From assembly GCA_965533275.1 (NCBI GenBank), contig CBESWG010000023.1, positions 1 through 51,667 on the forward strand: a stretch of DNA of 51,667 bases, in the 5' to 3' direction. Source of the stretch: JAUXEH01 sp965533275 (GTDB taxonomy: Bacteria > Acidobacteriota > Aminicenantia > Aminicenantales > Aminicenantaceae). Of the stretch, positions 34,527 to 41,610 are shown piece by piece. Within the stretch, counting starts at the first letter, position 1; each line of letters opens with the position of its first letter. The position numbers and the translations under genes were made by a program. The notes beneath the pieces are model-generated. The model saw only the letters and a program-made list of their open reading frames with translations, did no database searches and had not been told where the DNA came from.

Positions 34527-34554
34527 TTGACAAAACCCATGGTTTCTATATACT
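34527..34554 (+). promoter_or_regulatory. Promoter of the triple-YHS gene, nearly identical to the copper-operon promoter
   Basis: TTGACA at 34527-34532 and TATACT at 34549-34554 with a 16-base spacer. The spacer holds the perfect dyad AAACC-CAT-GGTTT. From the -35 through TTTCTATATA the sequence matches the promoter at 24462 at all but two positions, but the downstream TATACCC palindrome is missing. Shared control by a copper sensor is inferred. Confidence 0.7.
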
Positions 34555-34587
34555 TAGTAAGTAATTGAAAATCTTCAGGAGGAGACA

Positions 34588-35232
34588 ATGAAGCATCGTA
34601 ATACAACTCTCGCCTTGGCGATACTGATCCTGTTTGTTGGAGTACTGTCTCTGACGGCCAGCCTGCAGGCCGAGGATACGGTCAAGTGTGCGGTTTCCGG
34701 CAAGGAGATGGAGAAGTCTGAGGCCAAGGGCTCCATGGAGTACAAGGGCAAGACCTATTATTTTTGCTGTGACGGCTGCGAGACGCAGTTCAAGGCTGAT
34801 CCCGAGAAATTCATCAATGCCGAGCCCGGTTCCCTCCATGAGCACGGCGAACACGCAGAACACGCCGAGAACGCAGAACATGCGGAACACGCAGAACATG
34901 CCGAGCACTCAGAACAACCTGAGAATGGCAAGGTCAAGGATCCTGTCTGCGGCATGGAATTTGACAAGTCCAAAGCCAAGGCCACCTATGAGTACAACGG
35001 CAAGACCTACTACTTCTGCATGGAAAAATGCAAGGAAGATTTTGCCAAGAATCCTGCCAAGTATGTCAGCGCCGATGACAGCGTCGTGAAATGTGCGGTC
35101 AGCGGTGAGACCTTCAACAAGTCCGAGGACACCGATTCCATCGAGTATGAGGGCAAGACCTACTACTTCTGCTGCGCTGGCTGCAAGGAAAAATTCGAGG
35201 AAAACCCGGAAAAATACGCCAAGAAAAAATAA
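34588..35232 (+). CDS. Exported protein with three YHS domains and a His-rich linker
   Basis: 214 residues. A signal peptide covers residues 1-28. Three YHS modules follow at about 32-79, 118-160 and 167-212, each with the YHS metal-site cysteines (Cys34/60/64, Cys121/144/148, Cys169/195/199) and the KTYYFC core. YHS domains occur in copper ATPases and metal reductases and bind copper or related ions. Between modules 1 and 2, residues 84-107 form an EHA-type tandem with eight histidines. A periplasmic copper buffer or chaperone for the Cus pump is inferred from context and the shared promoter. AGGAGG precedes the ATG. Confidence 0.85.
   Translation: MKHRNTTLALAILILFVGVLSLTASLQAEDTVKCAVSGKEMEKSEAKGSMEYKGKTYYFCCDGCETQFKADPEKFINAEPGSLHEHGEHAEHAENAEHAEHAEHAEHSEQPENGKVKDPVCGMEFDKSKAKATYEYNGKTYYFCMEKCKEDFAKNPAKYVSADDSVVKCAVSGETFNKSEDTDSIEYEGKTYYFCCAGCKEKFEENPEKYAKKK
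34837..34908 (+). repeat. In-frame 9-bp tandem repeat encoding the His-rich EHA linker
   Basis: Degenerate 9-bp units (GAACAYGCN/GARCAC type) code for EHA or EHG/ENA tripeptides in the triple-YHS protein. Such microrepeats can change copy number by slippage, varying linker length and metal capacity. Confidence 0.75.
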
Positions 35233-35238
35233 TCGGGA

Positions 35239-36219
35239 TCAGAGGATCTTCTTTTCCCTCAGCCACTCGTCGTTGTAGATGGTGCTGAGGTAGCGGTAGG
35301 CCGAGTCCGGAAACACGGTGACGATCCGGGCCGGGCCGTCGAGCCGGCGGGCCAGCTTCAGGCACGCGCTGAGCGCGGCGCCGCTGGAACCCCCTGCCAT
35401 GATTCCCTCCACATCCGCCAGTTTCCGGGCCGTGAGGAACGCCTCCCTGTCCGTGACCTGAAGGATGTCGTCCAGCACGTCGAAGTCCACGCAGCCGATC
35501 AGGAATTCATCGCCCAGGCCTTCCAGGAGATAGGGGGTGGGCGTTTCCATCTTCCCGGTCTTGAAATACGGATAAAACACCGATCCAACCGGGTCCACAC
35601 CCATCACGCGGACACTGGGATCCTGTTCCTTGAGGAATTTTCCCGAGCCGCAGACCGTGCCCCCGGTGCCCATGCCGGCCACGAAGTAGTCTACGCGCCC
35701 CTCCATCTGTTCCCAGATCTCGGGTCCGGTGCTCAAGTAGTGGGCTTCGTTGTTCTCCCGGTTGTTGTGCTGATCCAGGTAGTATCCGCCGGGAGTTTCT
35801 TCTGCGATCCGGGGCGTGATGTTGTTGTAGCTGTCGGGAGATTCCGGAGGGAGCGTGTGGTCGACGAACACCATGTTCACCTTCAAGGCCTTGAGCAGTT
35901 TGATCTTCTCGCCGCTCAGGTTGTCGCGGACCACCATCTTGAGCCTGTAGCCCTTCCGGGCACAGAGAACGGCCAGGGCGAGTGCCGTGTTGCCGGAGGA
36001 ATTGTCGATGATGGTGTCTCCGGGCTTGATCCGCCCGTCACGCTCCGCCTTTTCCAGCATGTGTCTGGCGATGCGGTCCTTGATGCTGCCGATAGGATTG
36101 AGGAACTCCAACTTGGCGTAGATCTCGGCCTGGACTCCCTCGGTGATCCGGAAGAGCTGGATGACCGGTGTATTGCCGATCATGTCCAGGATGTCGGTGT
36201 GTACGCTGCGCTCCTTCAT
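35239..36219 (-). CDS. Cystathionine beta-synthase-like PLP enzyme (no CBS domains)
   Basis: 326 residues from the ATG at 36219. The longer in-frame start at 36303 would be encoded by the REP palindrome and is rejected. Fold-type II PLP enzyme: Lys47 in NPIGSIKDRIA, SSGNTALALA (Ala where Gly is common in SGNTG), the GTGGTVCGSG phosphate loop and GGSSGAAL. Segments such as FVDHTLPPESPDSYNNITPRI and GVDPVGSVF follow eukaryotic-type cystathionine beta-synthase more than CysK. It probably condenses serine or O-acetylserine with homocysteine or sulfide. The C-terminal regulatory CBS pair is absent. It is convergent with the YHS gene. Confidence 0.82.
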   Translation of the reverse strand: MKERSVHTDILDMIGNTPVIQLFRITEGVQAEIYAKLEFLNPIGSIKDRIARHMLEKAERDGRIKPGDTIIDNSSGNTALALAVLCARKGYRLKMVVRDNLSGEKIKLLKALKVNMVFVDHTLPPESPDSYNNITPRIAEETPGGYYLDQHNNRENNEAHYLSTGPEIWEQMEGRVDYFVAGMGTGGTVCGSGKFLKEQDPSVRVMGVDPVGSVFYPYFKTGKMETPTPYLLEGLGDEFLIGCVDFDVLDDILQVTDREAFLTARKLADVEGIMAGGSSGAALSACLKLARRLDGPARIVTVFPDSAYRYLSTIYNDEWLREKKIL

Positions 36220-36280
36220 GATGGCCTGTGCCTCAGGGGGGGAGTGTATCGCATTTGACGGCGCACCGCAAATCCTCAAG

Positions 36281-36322
36281 AAAAGGGGACAGGTCCAATT
36301 CATTAACGACCTGTCCCCTTTT
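36281..36322. repeat. REP-like palindrome, perfect 15-bp arms, AAAAGGGGACAGGTC
   Basis: AAAAGGGGACAGGTC (36281-36295) and GACCTGTCCCCTTTT (36308-36322) flank a 12-base loop. It lies between divergent genes, so it is not in a terminator position. GGGGACAGGTC-type palindromes are, as I recall, recurrent REP elements in some anaerobe genomes and linked to REP-associated tyrosine transposases. None is encoded here. Confidence 0.85.
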
Positions 36323-36360
36323 TGGATGGTGGTTTTTTGTTTACCGCTTCTGCGGAATTC

Positions 36361-36369
36361 TGGTAAACT
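36361..36369 (+). promoter_or_regulatory. Extended -10 placed for a leaderless mnmA transcript
   Basis: TGGTAAACT (TG-n-TAAACT) ends seven bases before the GTG start of mnmA. No ribosome binding site lies between. The -10 also forms half of a GTTTACC/GGTAAAC inverted repeat (arms 36339-36345 and 36361-36367), so a regulator could bind here. Confidence 0.4.
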
Positions 36370-36375
36370 TACTGT

Positions 36376-37476
36376 GTGAGGGGAAACAAGCCAAAGATCG
36401 CCGTTGCCATGAGCGGCGGAGTCGATTCCTCAGTGGCGGCCGCCCTCCTTATCGAGGCCGGACACGAGGTCATCGGGTATACGCTCGACCTCTTTGCCCT
36501 TTCTCCGGAATACTGCCGGGACGCTGACCATATGAGCTGCTGCGGCAAGGAGGCCGCACATCAGGCCCTGGAGGTCGCCCGGCTCCTCGAGATCGAGCAC
36601 TTTCTCGTTGATATGAGGTCTATCTTCGAAAAGACAGTGGTCGATGATTTTAGCGAGGAGTATGCAATGGGCCGGACCCCGAATCCCTGCGTCCGCTGCA
36701 ACGAACGCATCAAATTCGCCGCCTTCCTGAGAATGGCGAAAAAACAGGGGATCGAACGTATTGCCACCGGCCACTATGCCCGCGTACATTTCGATGTCGA
36801 AACGGATCGTTATTTGCTCCGCAGGGGTGGGGATCCGGCCAAGGACCAGTCGTATTTCCTATACGGCCTCACGCAGTCGCAGCTCAAAGCAGCGGTCTTT
36901 CCCGTGGGGGAGATGACTAAGTCCAGCGTGCGGGAATTCGCCCTCAAACGAGGGCTGCCGGTCGCGTCCCGGCCAGAAAGTCAGGAGATCTGCTTCATCC
37001 CCGACAATGATTACGGCAGGTTCCTGTCCGAGCGGTACCCTGATCTGGCCCTTCCCGGCCCCATCGTCGACAAAGAGGGGACGGTCCTGGGACAGCATCC
37101 CGGGATCATCCACTTCACCGTGGGGCAGCGCCGAGGTATCGGACTGGCCGCGCCCCATCCGCTCTATGTCCTGGAGATCCGGGCCCGCGAGAACATGATC
37201 GTGGTGGGGCCCAATCAGGATCTGTACAGGAGGGGACTGCTGGCCGGCCGGCTCAACTGGATCGCATGGCCCCGCCTCGACCGGCCTTTCCGGGGCGCGG
37301 TACGGATCCGATATAAGCACAAGGAAACACAGGCCAATATCATCCCCCTCCCCGGGGAAAAAGTTTCGGTCGAGTTCGAACGCTCGCAGCGGGCCATCAC
37401 ACCGGGGCAGTCAGTGGTTTTCTACAACGAGGACGTCGTGCTGGGAGGGGGGATCATCGAGGCCCCGCTGGACTGA
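36376..37476 (+). CDS. mnmA: tRNA-specific 2-thiouridylase MnmA
   Basis: 366 residues. The PP-loop SGGVDS is at 13-18 and the catalytic cysteines are Cys105 (PNPCVRC) and Cys206 (ESQEICF), with the usual tRNA-binding and beta-barrel regions after residue 210. It puts sulfur on U34 of Glu, Gln and Lys tRNAs. It must start at or before GTG 36376 because the first strand (KIAVAMSGG) begins there, and the next ATG would cut into the PP-loop strand. No Shine-Dalgarno is present and a -10 lies seven bases upstream, suggesting leaderless translation. An extra CC pair (MSCCGKEA) is seen near 54-61. Confidence 0.94.
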   Translation: MRGNKPKIAVAMSGGVDSSVAAALLIEAGHEVIGYTLDLFALSPEYCRDADHMSCCGKEAAHQALEVARLLEIEHFLVDMRSIFEKTVVDDFSEEYAMGRTPNPCVRCNERIKFAAFLRMAKKQGIERIATGHYARVHFDVETDRYLLRRGGDPAKDQSYFLYGLTQSQLKAAVFPVGEMTKSSVREFALKRGLPVASRPESQEICFIPDNDYGRFLSERYPDLALPGPIVDKEGTVLGQHPGIIHFTVGQRRGIGLAAPHPLYVLEIRARENMIVVGPNQDLYRRGLLAGRLNWIAWPRLDRPFRGAVRIRYKHKETQANIIPLPGEKVSVEFERSQRAITPGQSVVFYNEDVVLGGGIIEAPLD

Positions 37477-38354
37477 TGGAGATCAGGAATGGATCCGAAG
37501 TCGGCCGACTGCTCAGCCTGCTCTTGAAGCGGCCCGAGGATTCCTTCCTCAGTCAAGACAACCTGGACGCCCTATGGAAGAAATACAGCTACCTGGGTCC
37601 CCCCGATTTTGTCCGGGCCTGCGCCGAGTACGATGCATTCTCCGCCCTTCTCAGCGAAACTGTGCCTGAAATCCATTATTTGAGAGAAGACGCCGAGTCC
37701 GGGCTGGATTCCCTCTATGTGCGCGACGCACTCCTCATTGCAGAAGGCGGGGCCGTGCTCTTGAGCATGGGCAAGCCTCTGCGGAGTGGTGAGCCGGCGG
37801 CGGCGGGCCGCATCCTGAAGGAGCTCTCAATCCCCATTTTGGGCGAGATTCGGCAGCCGGGCAGGATCGAGGGGGGGGATGTGGTCTGGTTCGACCGCAG
37901 CACACTGGCCATCGGTCAGGGGTACCGGACCAACGCCGAAGGCATCCGTCAGCTGACCGAACTGCTCCCCGCTCCGGCCTCAGATATCCGGATCGTTCCT
38001 CTCCCGCACTGGAAGGGCCCGGGGGACGTCCTCCACCTCATGTCGTTGATCAGCCCGCTGGATCATGATCTCGCCCTGGTGTTTTCTCCGCTCCTGCCGG
38101 TGCCGTTCCGGGAATGGCTGATCGAGCGCGGGATCACCCTGCTCGAGGTCCCTTCCGTGGAATACGACACCATGGCCGGAAACGTCCTGGCTGTGGGACC
38201 GAGGGACTGTGTCATGCTGTCCGGCAACCCGCTCACGCGCAGGCTGATGGAGGCTGCCGGAGTGCGGGTGAGGGTTTATGAAGGGATCCACATATCGCGG
38301 ATGGGGGCGGGCGGTCCGTCCTGTCTGACCAGGCCGCTTTTCCGTTCGGATTGA
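37476..38354 (+). CDS. Guanidino-group-modifying enzyme, dimethylargininase/arginine deiminase-like
   Basis: 292 residues in the pentein fold family. The catalytic set is visible: Glu132 (GRIEGGDV), His187 (GDVLHLMSLI) and the nucleophile Cys283 (GGPSCLTRPL), with the substrate Asp84 in the YVRDAL motif. The family covers dimethylarginine dimethylaminohydrolase, arginine deiminase and amidinotransferases. The size and motif spacing fit DDAH-type hydrolases best, but the substrate is uncertain. Its ATG overlaps the mnmA stop (TGATG), so the two genes are coupled, although no biochemical link is evident. Confidence 0.82.
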   Translation: MEIRNGSEVGRLLSLLLKRPEDSFLSQDNLDALWKKYSYLGPPDFVRACAEYDAFSALLSETVPEIHYLREDAESGLDSLYVRDALLIAEGGAVLLSMGKPLRSGEPAAAGRILKELSIPILGEIRQPGRIEGGDVVWFDRSTLAIGQGYRTNAEGIRQLTELLPAPASDIRIVPLPHWKGPGDVLHLMSLISPLDHDLALVFSPLLPVPFREWLIERGITLLEVPSVEYDTMAGNVLAVGPRDCVMLSGNPLTRRLMEAAGVRVRVYEGIHISRMGAGGPSCLTRPLFRSD

Positions 38355-38365
38355 ACGAAAGAGGA

Positions 38366-38659
38366 TCAGGCTTTGCCCACAGCCTTGAGCTTGGATGTGA
38401 TGCTGGCGTCTTTGTCCAGCCTGTGGTCCACGTGGAGGTCGATGTGGATGCGTGCGACACCCATCTCCATCAGCTTCTGATGGGTTTCCTCGATGACAGC
38501 GAACAGGGAGGGGAGGTCCGGGGCTTCGATGGTGGTCGACATCCCTCCTGTCGCGCACGTCAAGCCAGACTCCTCGACGATACGGATGACCTCTTTCACA
38601 TAGCGGGAAACAGAGGCTCCCTCGCTGGTGGGAAAGATGGCGAGAGACGCGATGATCAT
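38366..38659 (-). CDS. MTH1187/YkoF-type thiamine-binding protein
   Basis: 97 residues, UPF0045 family. A ferredoxin-like fold with IIASLAIFPTSEGASVSRYV at the start and GLTCATGGMSTTIEAPDLPS in the middle. Homologues (YkoF halves, MTH1187, YqgV) bind thiamine or hydroxymethylpyrimidine with modest affinity. It is cytosolic. The ATG overlaps the rrf2-type gene stop (ATGA), so the pair is translationally coupled. That linkage to an Fe-S-type regulator could mean control by iron-sulfur status, but this is inference. Confidence 0.88.
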   Translation of the reverse strand: MIIASLAIFPTSEGASVSRYVKEVIRIVEESGLTCATGGMSTTIEAPDLPSLFAVIEETHQKLMEMGVARIHIDLHVDHRLDKDASITSKLKAVGKA

Positions 38660-39099
38660 TTACTTTTTGTCTTGCGGGATTTCTTTTCGACCCTCTTGAC
38701 CAGGTCGGCGAGCGAGATGTTTTCGAAGTAGTTCTTCAGCATCAGCGAGGCTTCCTCCCAGACTTCATGCGTGGCGCAGGTGGGCGTTCGCTCGCAGTAA
38801 TCGTCGTCCTCCACGCATTCCACGAGGCAGCAGGTTCCCTCAAGCGCGTACAGGATCTCGCTCAGCCGGATGTCGGCCGGCTCACGGGCGAGGATATATC
38901 CGCCTCCGGCACCCCTTATGCTCTTGACCAGCTTGTTGATCTTGAGCGGGATGATGATCTGTTCCAGGTAGCGGATGGAGATTTCTTCATCGTCGGAGAC
39001 ATTCTTCAGGATGGTCGCCTTGCGGCCGTCGTTGCGGTGAAGGGCGAGATTGAGCATCAGCCGGGTTCCATAGCGGCCTTTGGTCGATAAGCGTATCAT
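38656..39099 (-). CDS. Rrf2-family transcriptional regulator with Fe-S-type cysteines
   Basis: 147 residues. The winged-helix N-terminus (MIRLSTKGRYGTRLMLNLAL) and the SIRGAGGGYILAREP wing are classic Rrf2/IscR. Cysteines 90, 91, 95, 102 and 108 sit in the cluster-binding loop (TCCLVECVEDDDYCERTPTC), one to two more than the three of IscR, so an iron-sulfur or redox-sensing cluster is likely. A strong GAGGAGG precedes the ATG. Candidate operators include the AT-rich dyad at 39176-39203. Targets are unknown. No isc/suf genes lie in the window. Confidence 0.9.
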   Translation of the reverse strand: MIRLSTKGRYGTRLMLNLALHRNDGRKATILKNVSDDEEISIRYLEQIIIPLKINKLVKSIRGAGGGYILAREPADIRLSEILYALEGTCCLVECVEDDDYCERTPTCATHEVWEEASLMLKNYFENISLADLVKRVEKKSRKTKSK

Positions 39100-39175
39100 T
39101 TCAGCCTCCTCATATTTGTGCCCATGGACACATATACGTTCAGTTAATATACTAGCGGAAACCCTGGGCTATTTC

Positions 39176-39203
39176 AACCTAATTTTATAGAAATTATAAG
39201 GTT
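39176..39203. promoter_or_regulatory. AT-rich dyad, possible Rrf2 operator
   Basis: AACCT (39176-39180) and AGGTT (39199-39203) bracket an 18-base A/T-rich centre, lying between the divergent rrf2-type and iorA genes. The size is close to that of IscR-type sites. The assignment is tentative. Confidence 0.3.
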
Positions 39204-39257
39204 TAGGCCCTGGGGGAATACTTATTATCATCAACGCAGTAATCATAGGTGGCCCGG

Positions 39258-39286
39258 TTGACAGCCCCGGTGATTTGTGTGATAAA
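39258..39286 (+). promoter_or_regulatory. Promoter of the iorAB operon
   Basis: TTGACA at 39258-39263 is spaced 17 bases from GATAAA at 39281-39286, which is preceded by TGT. The ATG of iorA is 60 bases downstream behind AGGGAC. The rest of the 39100-39346 interval holds only the dyad at 39176 and the rrf2 leader. Confidence 0.5.
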
Positions 39287-39346
39287 TTCTCCTTTACACC
39301 TGTCTTGCATGACTGGAACTTTTCACGAATAAGGGACGAACACACC

Positions 39347-40957
39347 ATGAGCCACGAGGTCCTTCTGGGTGACGAAGCCGTAGCCCTGGGTGCGATCCAT
39401 GCCGGCCTGACGGCCGCCTATTCTTATCCGGGAACACCCGCATCAGAGATCATGGAATTCCTGGCCCGTCGGGCGCGGGAGGAGGGCGGTTTCAAGGCGT
39501 CCTGGAACATCAACGAGAAGGTGGCCTATGAGGAGGCGCTGGGCGTGTCTTTCGCGGGCCGGCGTACGCTCGTCTCCATGAAACATGTGGGCCTGAATGT
39601 GGCCGCAGATCCGTTCATGAACTCCGCCCTGACCGGCATCAAGGGGGGGCTTGTCGTGGTCGTTGCGGACGATCCCGGGATGCACAGCTCCCAGAACGAA
39701 CAGGACAGCCGCTTCTTCGCGGATTTCGCGAAGATCCCCTGCTTCGAGCCCGCCGACCATCAGGAGGCCTATGCCCTGACAAGGCTCGCCTTCGATGTCT
39801 CCGAGCGGTGGGCCGTGCCCGTCATGCTCCGGCTGGTCACGCGCTTGTCGCACAGCCGCTCCCGTGTGCTTCCCGAGGAGGCTAGGCCGCAGAACGACCT
39901 GGAGTACGGGGAGTCCCGCGACTGGATCCTGCTCCCAGTCAATGCCCGGAGGCGTTTCCAGCGCCTGGTCGGGCTCCAGCCCGAGATGAAAAAGTACTCC
40001 GAGGAGACTCCGTTCAACTCGCTGGTCCTCCCCTCATCGGGTTCTGGAAGGCTCGGCGTCATCGCAACCGGGATCGCCTACAACTATGTGCGCGAAAACC
40101 TGGCGGGCTCGGCGGAGCAGCCGCCCCTGCTCAAGCTTTCGGTCTACCCGCTCCCCGAAGCCCCGATCGTGCGCCTCTTCGATCAGGTGGACACCGTTCT
40201 GGTGGTGGAGGAGGGGTATCCCTATATCGAATCCAAGCTGCGCGGCTTTTTCGGAGCCGCAGGCAAGACCATCCGCGGCAAGCTGGACGGCGCCCTCCCC
40301 GTCACGGGCGAACTCCAGCCCCACCTGGTGCGCGAGGCCCTCATGCTCGATGCGCATCCGGAGAAGCCCGCCCCGAACATCGATCTATCCGGCCGGCCGC
40401 CCCAGCTCTGTCAGGGATGCCCCCATGCCGATACATTCCATGCCCTGAATCAGGCTCTGGAGGGCCATCCTGCCGCCAACGTGTTCAGCGACATCGGCTG
40501 CTACACGCTCGGTGCGCTCCCCCCCTACAGCGCCGTGGATACGTGTGTGTGTATGGGAGCCAGCGTGAGCATGGCCAAGGGCGGAGCCGACGCTGGTATC
40601 TACCCCTCTGTCGGGGTGATCGGAGATTCCACCTTCGCCCATTCCGGGATAACGCCGCTGGTGGATGCGGTCGCCTCTGACACGGACATGACCCTCGTCA
40701 TCGTGGATAACGCGGCCGTGGCCATGACCGGAGGGCAGCCCACATTCCTATCCGGAGACAGGCTCCTGCGCATGATCCGGGGCGCCGGGATCGAGGAAGA
40801 TCACCTCCAAGTCATAATCCCGCTCCCGCGAAACCTGGAGGCCAACGTGCAGGTGATCAAGGACGAGCTCGCACACCGCGGGCTGTCCGTGATCGTATCG
40901 GTCCGGGAGTGTGTTCAGGAAACCCGGAAGCGCAGCCGCCGGAAAGGAGCACAGTGA
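39347..40957 (+). CDS. iorA: Indolepyruvate ferredoxin oxidoreductase, alpha subunit, lacking the C-terminal ferredoxin domain
   Basis: 536 residues from the ATG at 39347. The TPP enzyme body is complete: YSYPGTPASEIMEF near 25-38, and the TPP/Mg site GDSTFAHSGI with VDNAAVAMTGGQPT near 425-475. Normal IorA runs to 600-650 residues and ends in two [4Fe-4S] ferredoxin motifs (CxxCxxC repeats). Here the chain stops shortly after SVRECVQETRKRSRR with no such motif, and iorB begins two bases later, so nothing is hidden in another frame. It oxidatively decarboxylates aryl pyruvates to aryl-acetyl-CoA. The electron exit must differ or use an external ferredoxin directly. Confidence 0.9.
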   Translation: MSHEVLLGDEAVALGAIHAGLTAAYSYPGTPASEIMEFLARRAREEGGFKASWNINEKVAYEEALGVSFAGRRTLVSMKHVGLNVAADPFMNSALTGIKGGLVVVVADDPGMHSSQNEQDSRFFADFAKIPCFEPADHQEAYALTRLAFDVSERWAVPVMLRLVTRLSHSRSRVLPEEARPQNDLEYGESRDWILLPVNARRRFQRLVGLQPEMKKYSEETPFNSLVLPSSGSGRLGVIATGIAYNYVRENLAGSAEQPPLLKLSVYPLPEAPIVRLFDQVDTVLVVEEGYPYIESKLRGFFGAAGKTIRGKLDGALPVTGELQPHLVREALMLDAHPEKPAPNIDLSGRPPQLCQGCPHADTFHALNQALEGHPAANVFSDIGCYTLGALPPYSAVDTCVCMGASVSMAKGGADAGIYPSVGVIGDSTFAHSGITPLVDAVASDTDMTLVIVDNAAVAMTGGQPTFLSGDRLLRMIRGAGIEEDHLQVIIPLPRNLEANVQVIKDELAHRGLSVIVSVRECVQETRKRSRRKGAQ

Positions 40958-40958
40958 A

Positions 40959-41552
40959 GTGAAACAGGATATCATCCTGGCCGGAGTGGGAGGGCAGGGG
41001 ATCCTCACCATCGCCTATGTCATCGACAACGCGGCGCTCAAGGCCGGCCTGAACTTCAAGCAGGCCGAGGTCCATGGGATGGCTCAGAGAGGCGGGGCGG
41101 TCCAGTCCCATCTCAGGCTGTCGCAGGAGGACATCTTCAGCGAGCTCATCCCCAGGGGGCAGGCGGATCTGATCCTGAGCGTCGAACCCATGGAGGCCCT
41201 CCGCTACGTGGAGTCTCTCCAACCGGAGGGACGGGTGGTGACCAGCCTGAAGCCGTTCGTCAACATCTCCGACTATCCTCCCATGGAAGATGTGCTGGCG
41301 GCGATCCGGGGGCTCGGCGGCGCGGGGCGGGCGGTCATCCTCGATTCTGAGGCCCTGGCCAAGCAGGCGGGATCGGTGCGGTCGCAGAACATGGTGATGC
41401 TGGGTGCAGCCTCCCCCGACCTCATCGTGAACGAGGAACTGCTCCAGGGATTCATCCGGGACCTGTTCGCCGCCAAGGGGGAAGCCGTGGTGGAGACCAA
41501 CCTGGAGGCCTTCCGCCTCGGCAAAGAGGCCGCATTGGCTGCAGGGAACTGA
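40959..41552 (+). CDS. iorB: Indolepyruvate ferredoxin oxidoreductase, beta subunit
   Basis: 197 residues from GTG 40959, with AAAGGAG nine bases upstream inside the end of iorA. The 2-oxoacid:acceptor oxidoreductase gamma-type domain is recognisable by ILAGVGGQGILTIAYVI at the start and QAEVHGMAQRGGAVQSHLRL. It pairs with IorA to form the TPP-dependent enzyme acting on indolepyruvate and other aryl pyruvates from transaminated aromatic amino acids. It is followed, after 58 bases that contain a G-run, by the ADP-forming acyl-CoA synthetase. Confidence 0.93.
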   Translation: MKQDIILAGVGGQGILTIAYVIDNAALKAGLNFKQAEVHGMAQRGGAVQSHLRLSQEDIFSELIPRGQADLILSVEPMEALRYVESLQPEGRVVTSLKPFVNISDYPPMEDVLAAIRGLGGAGRAVILDSEALAKQAGSVRSQNMVMLGAASPDLIVNEELLQGFIRDLFAAKGEAVVETNLEAFRLGKEAALAAGN

Positions 41553-41610
41553 AGTAGAGGGGGGGGGCCTGAAGGGGCCGCCGCCACTTCACATACATGG
41601 GGAGAACATC

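Noticed and set aside
34837..34908. CRISPR-like short repeats in the YHS gene
   Set aside because: They are contiguous in-frame 9-bp coding repeats without spacers.
36220..36303. Longer start of the cystathionine synthase-like gene in the REP palindrome
   Set aside because: The added residues come from the GGGGACAGGTC repeat and do not match the family.
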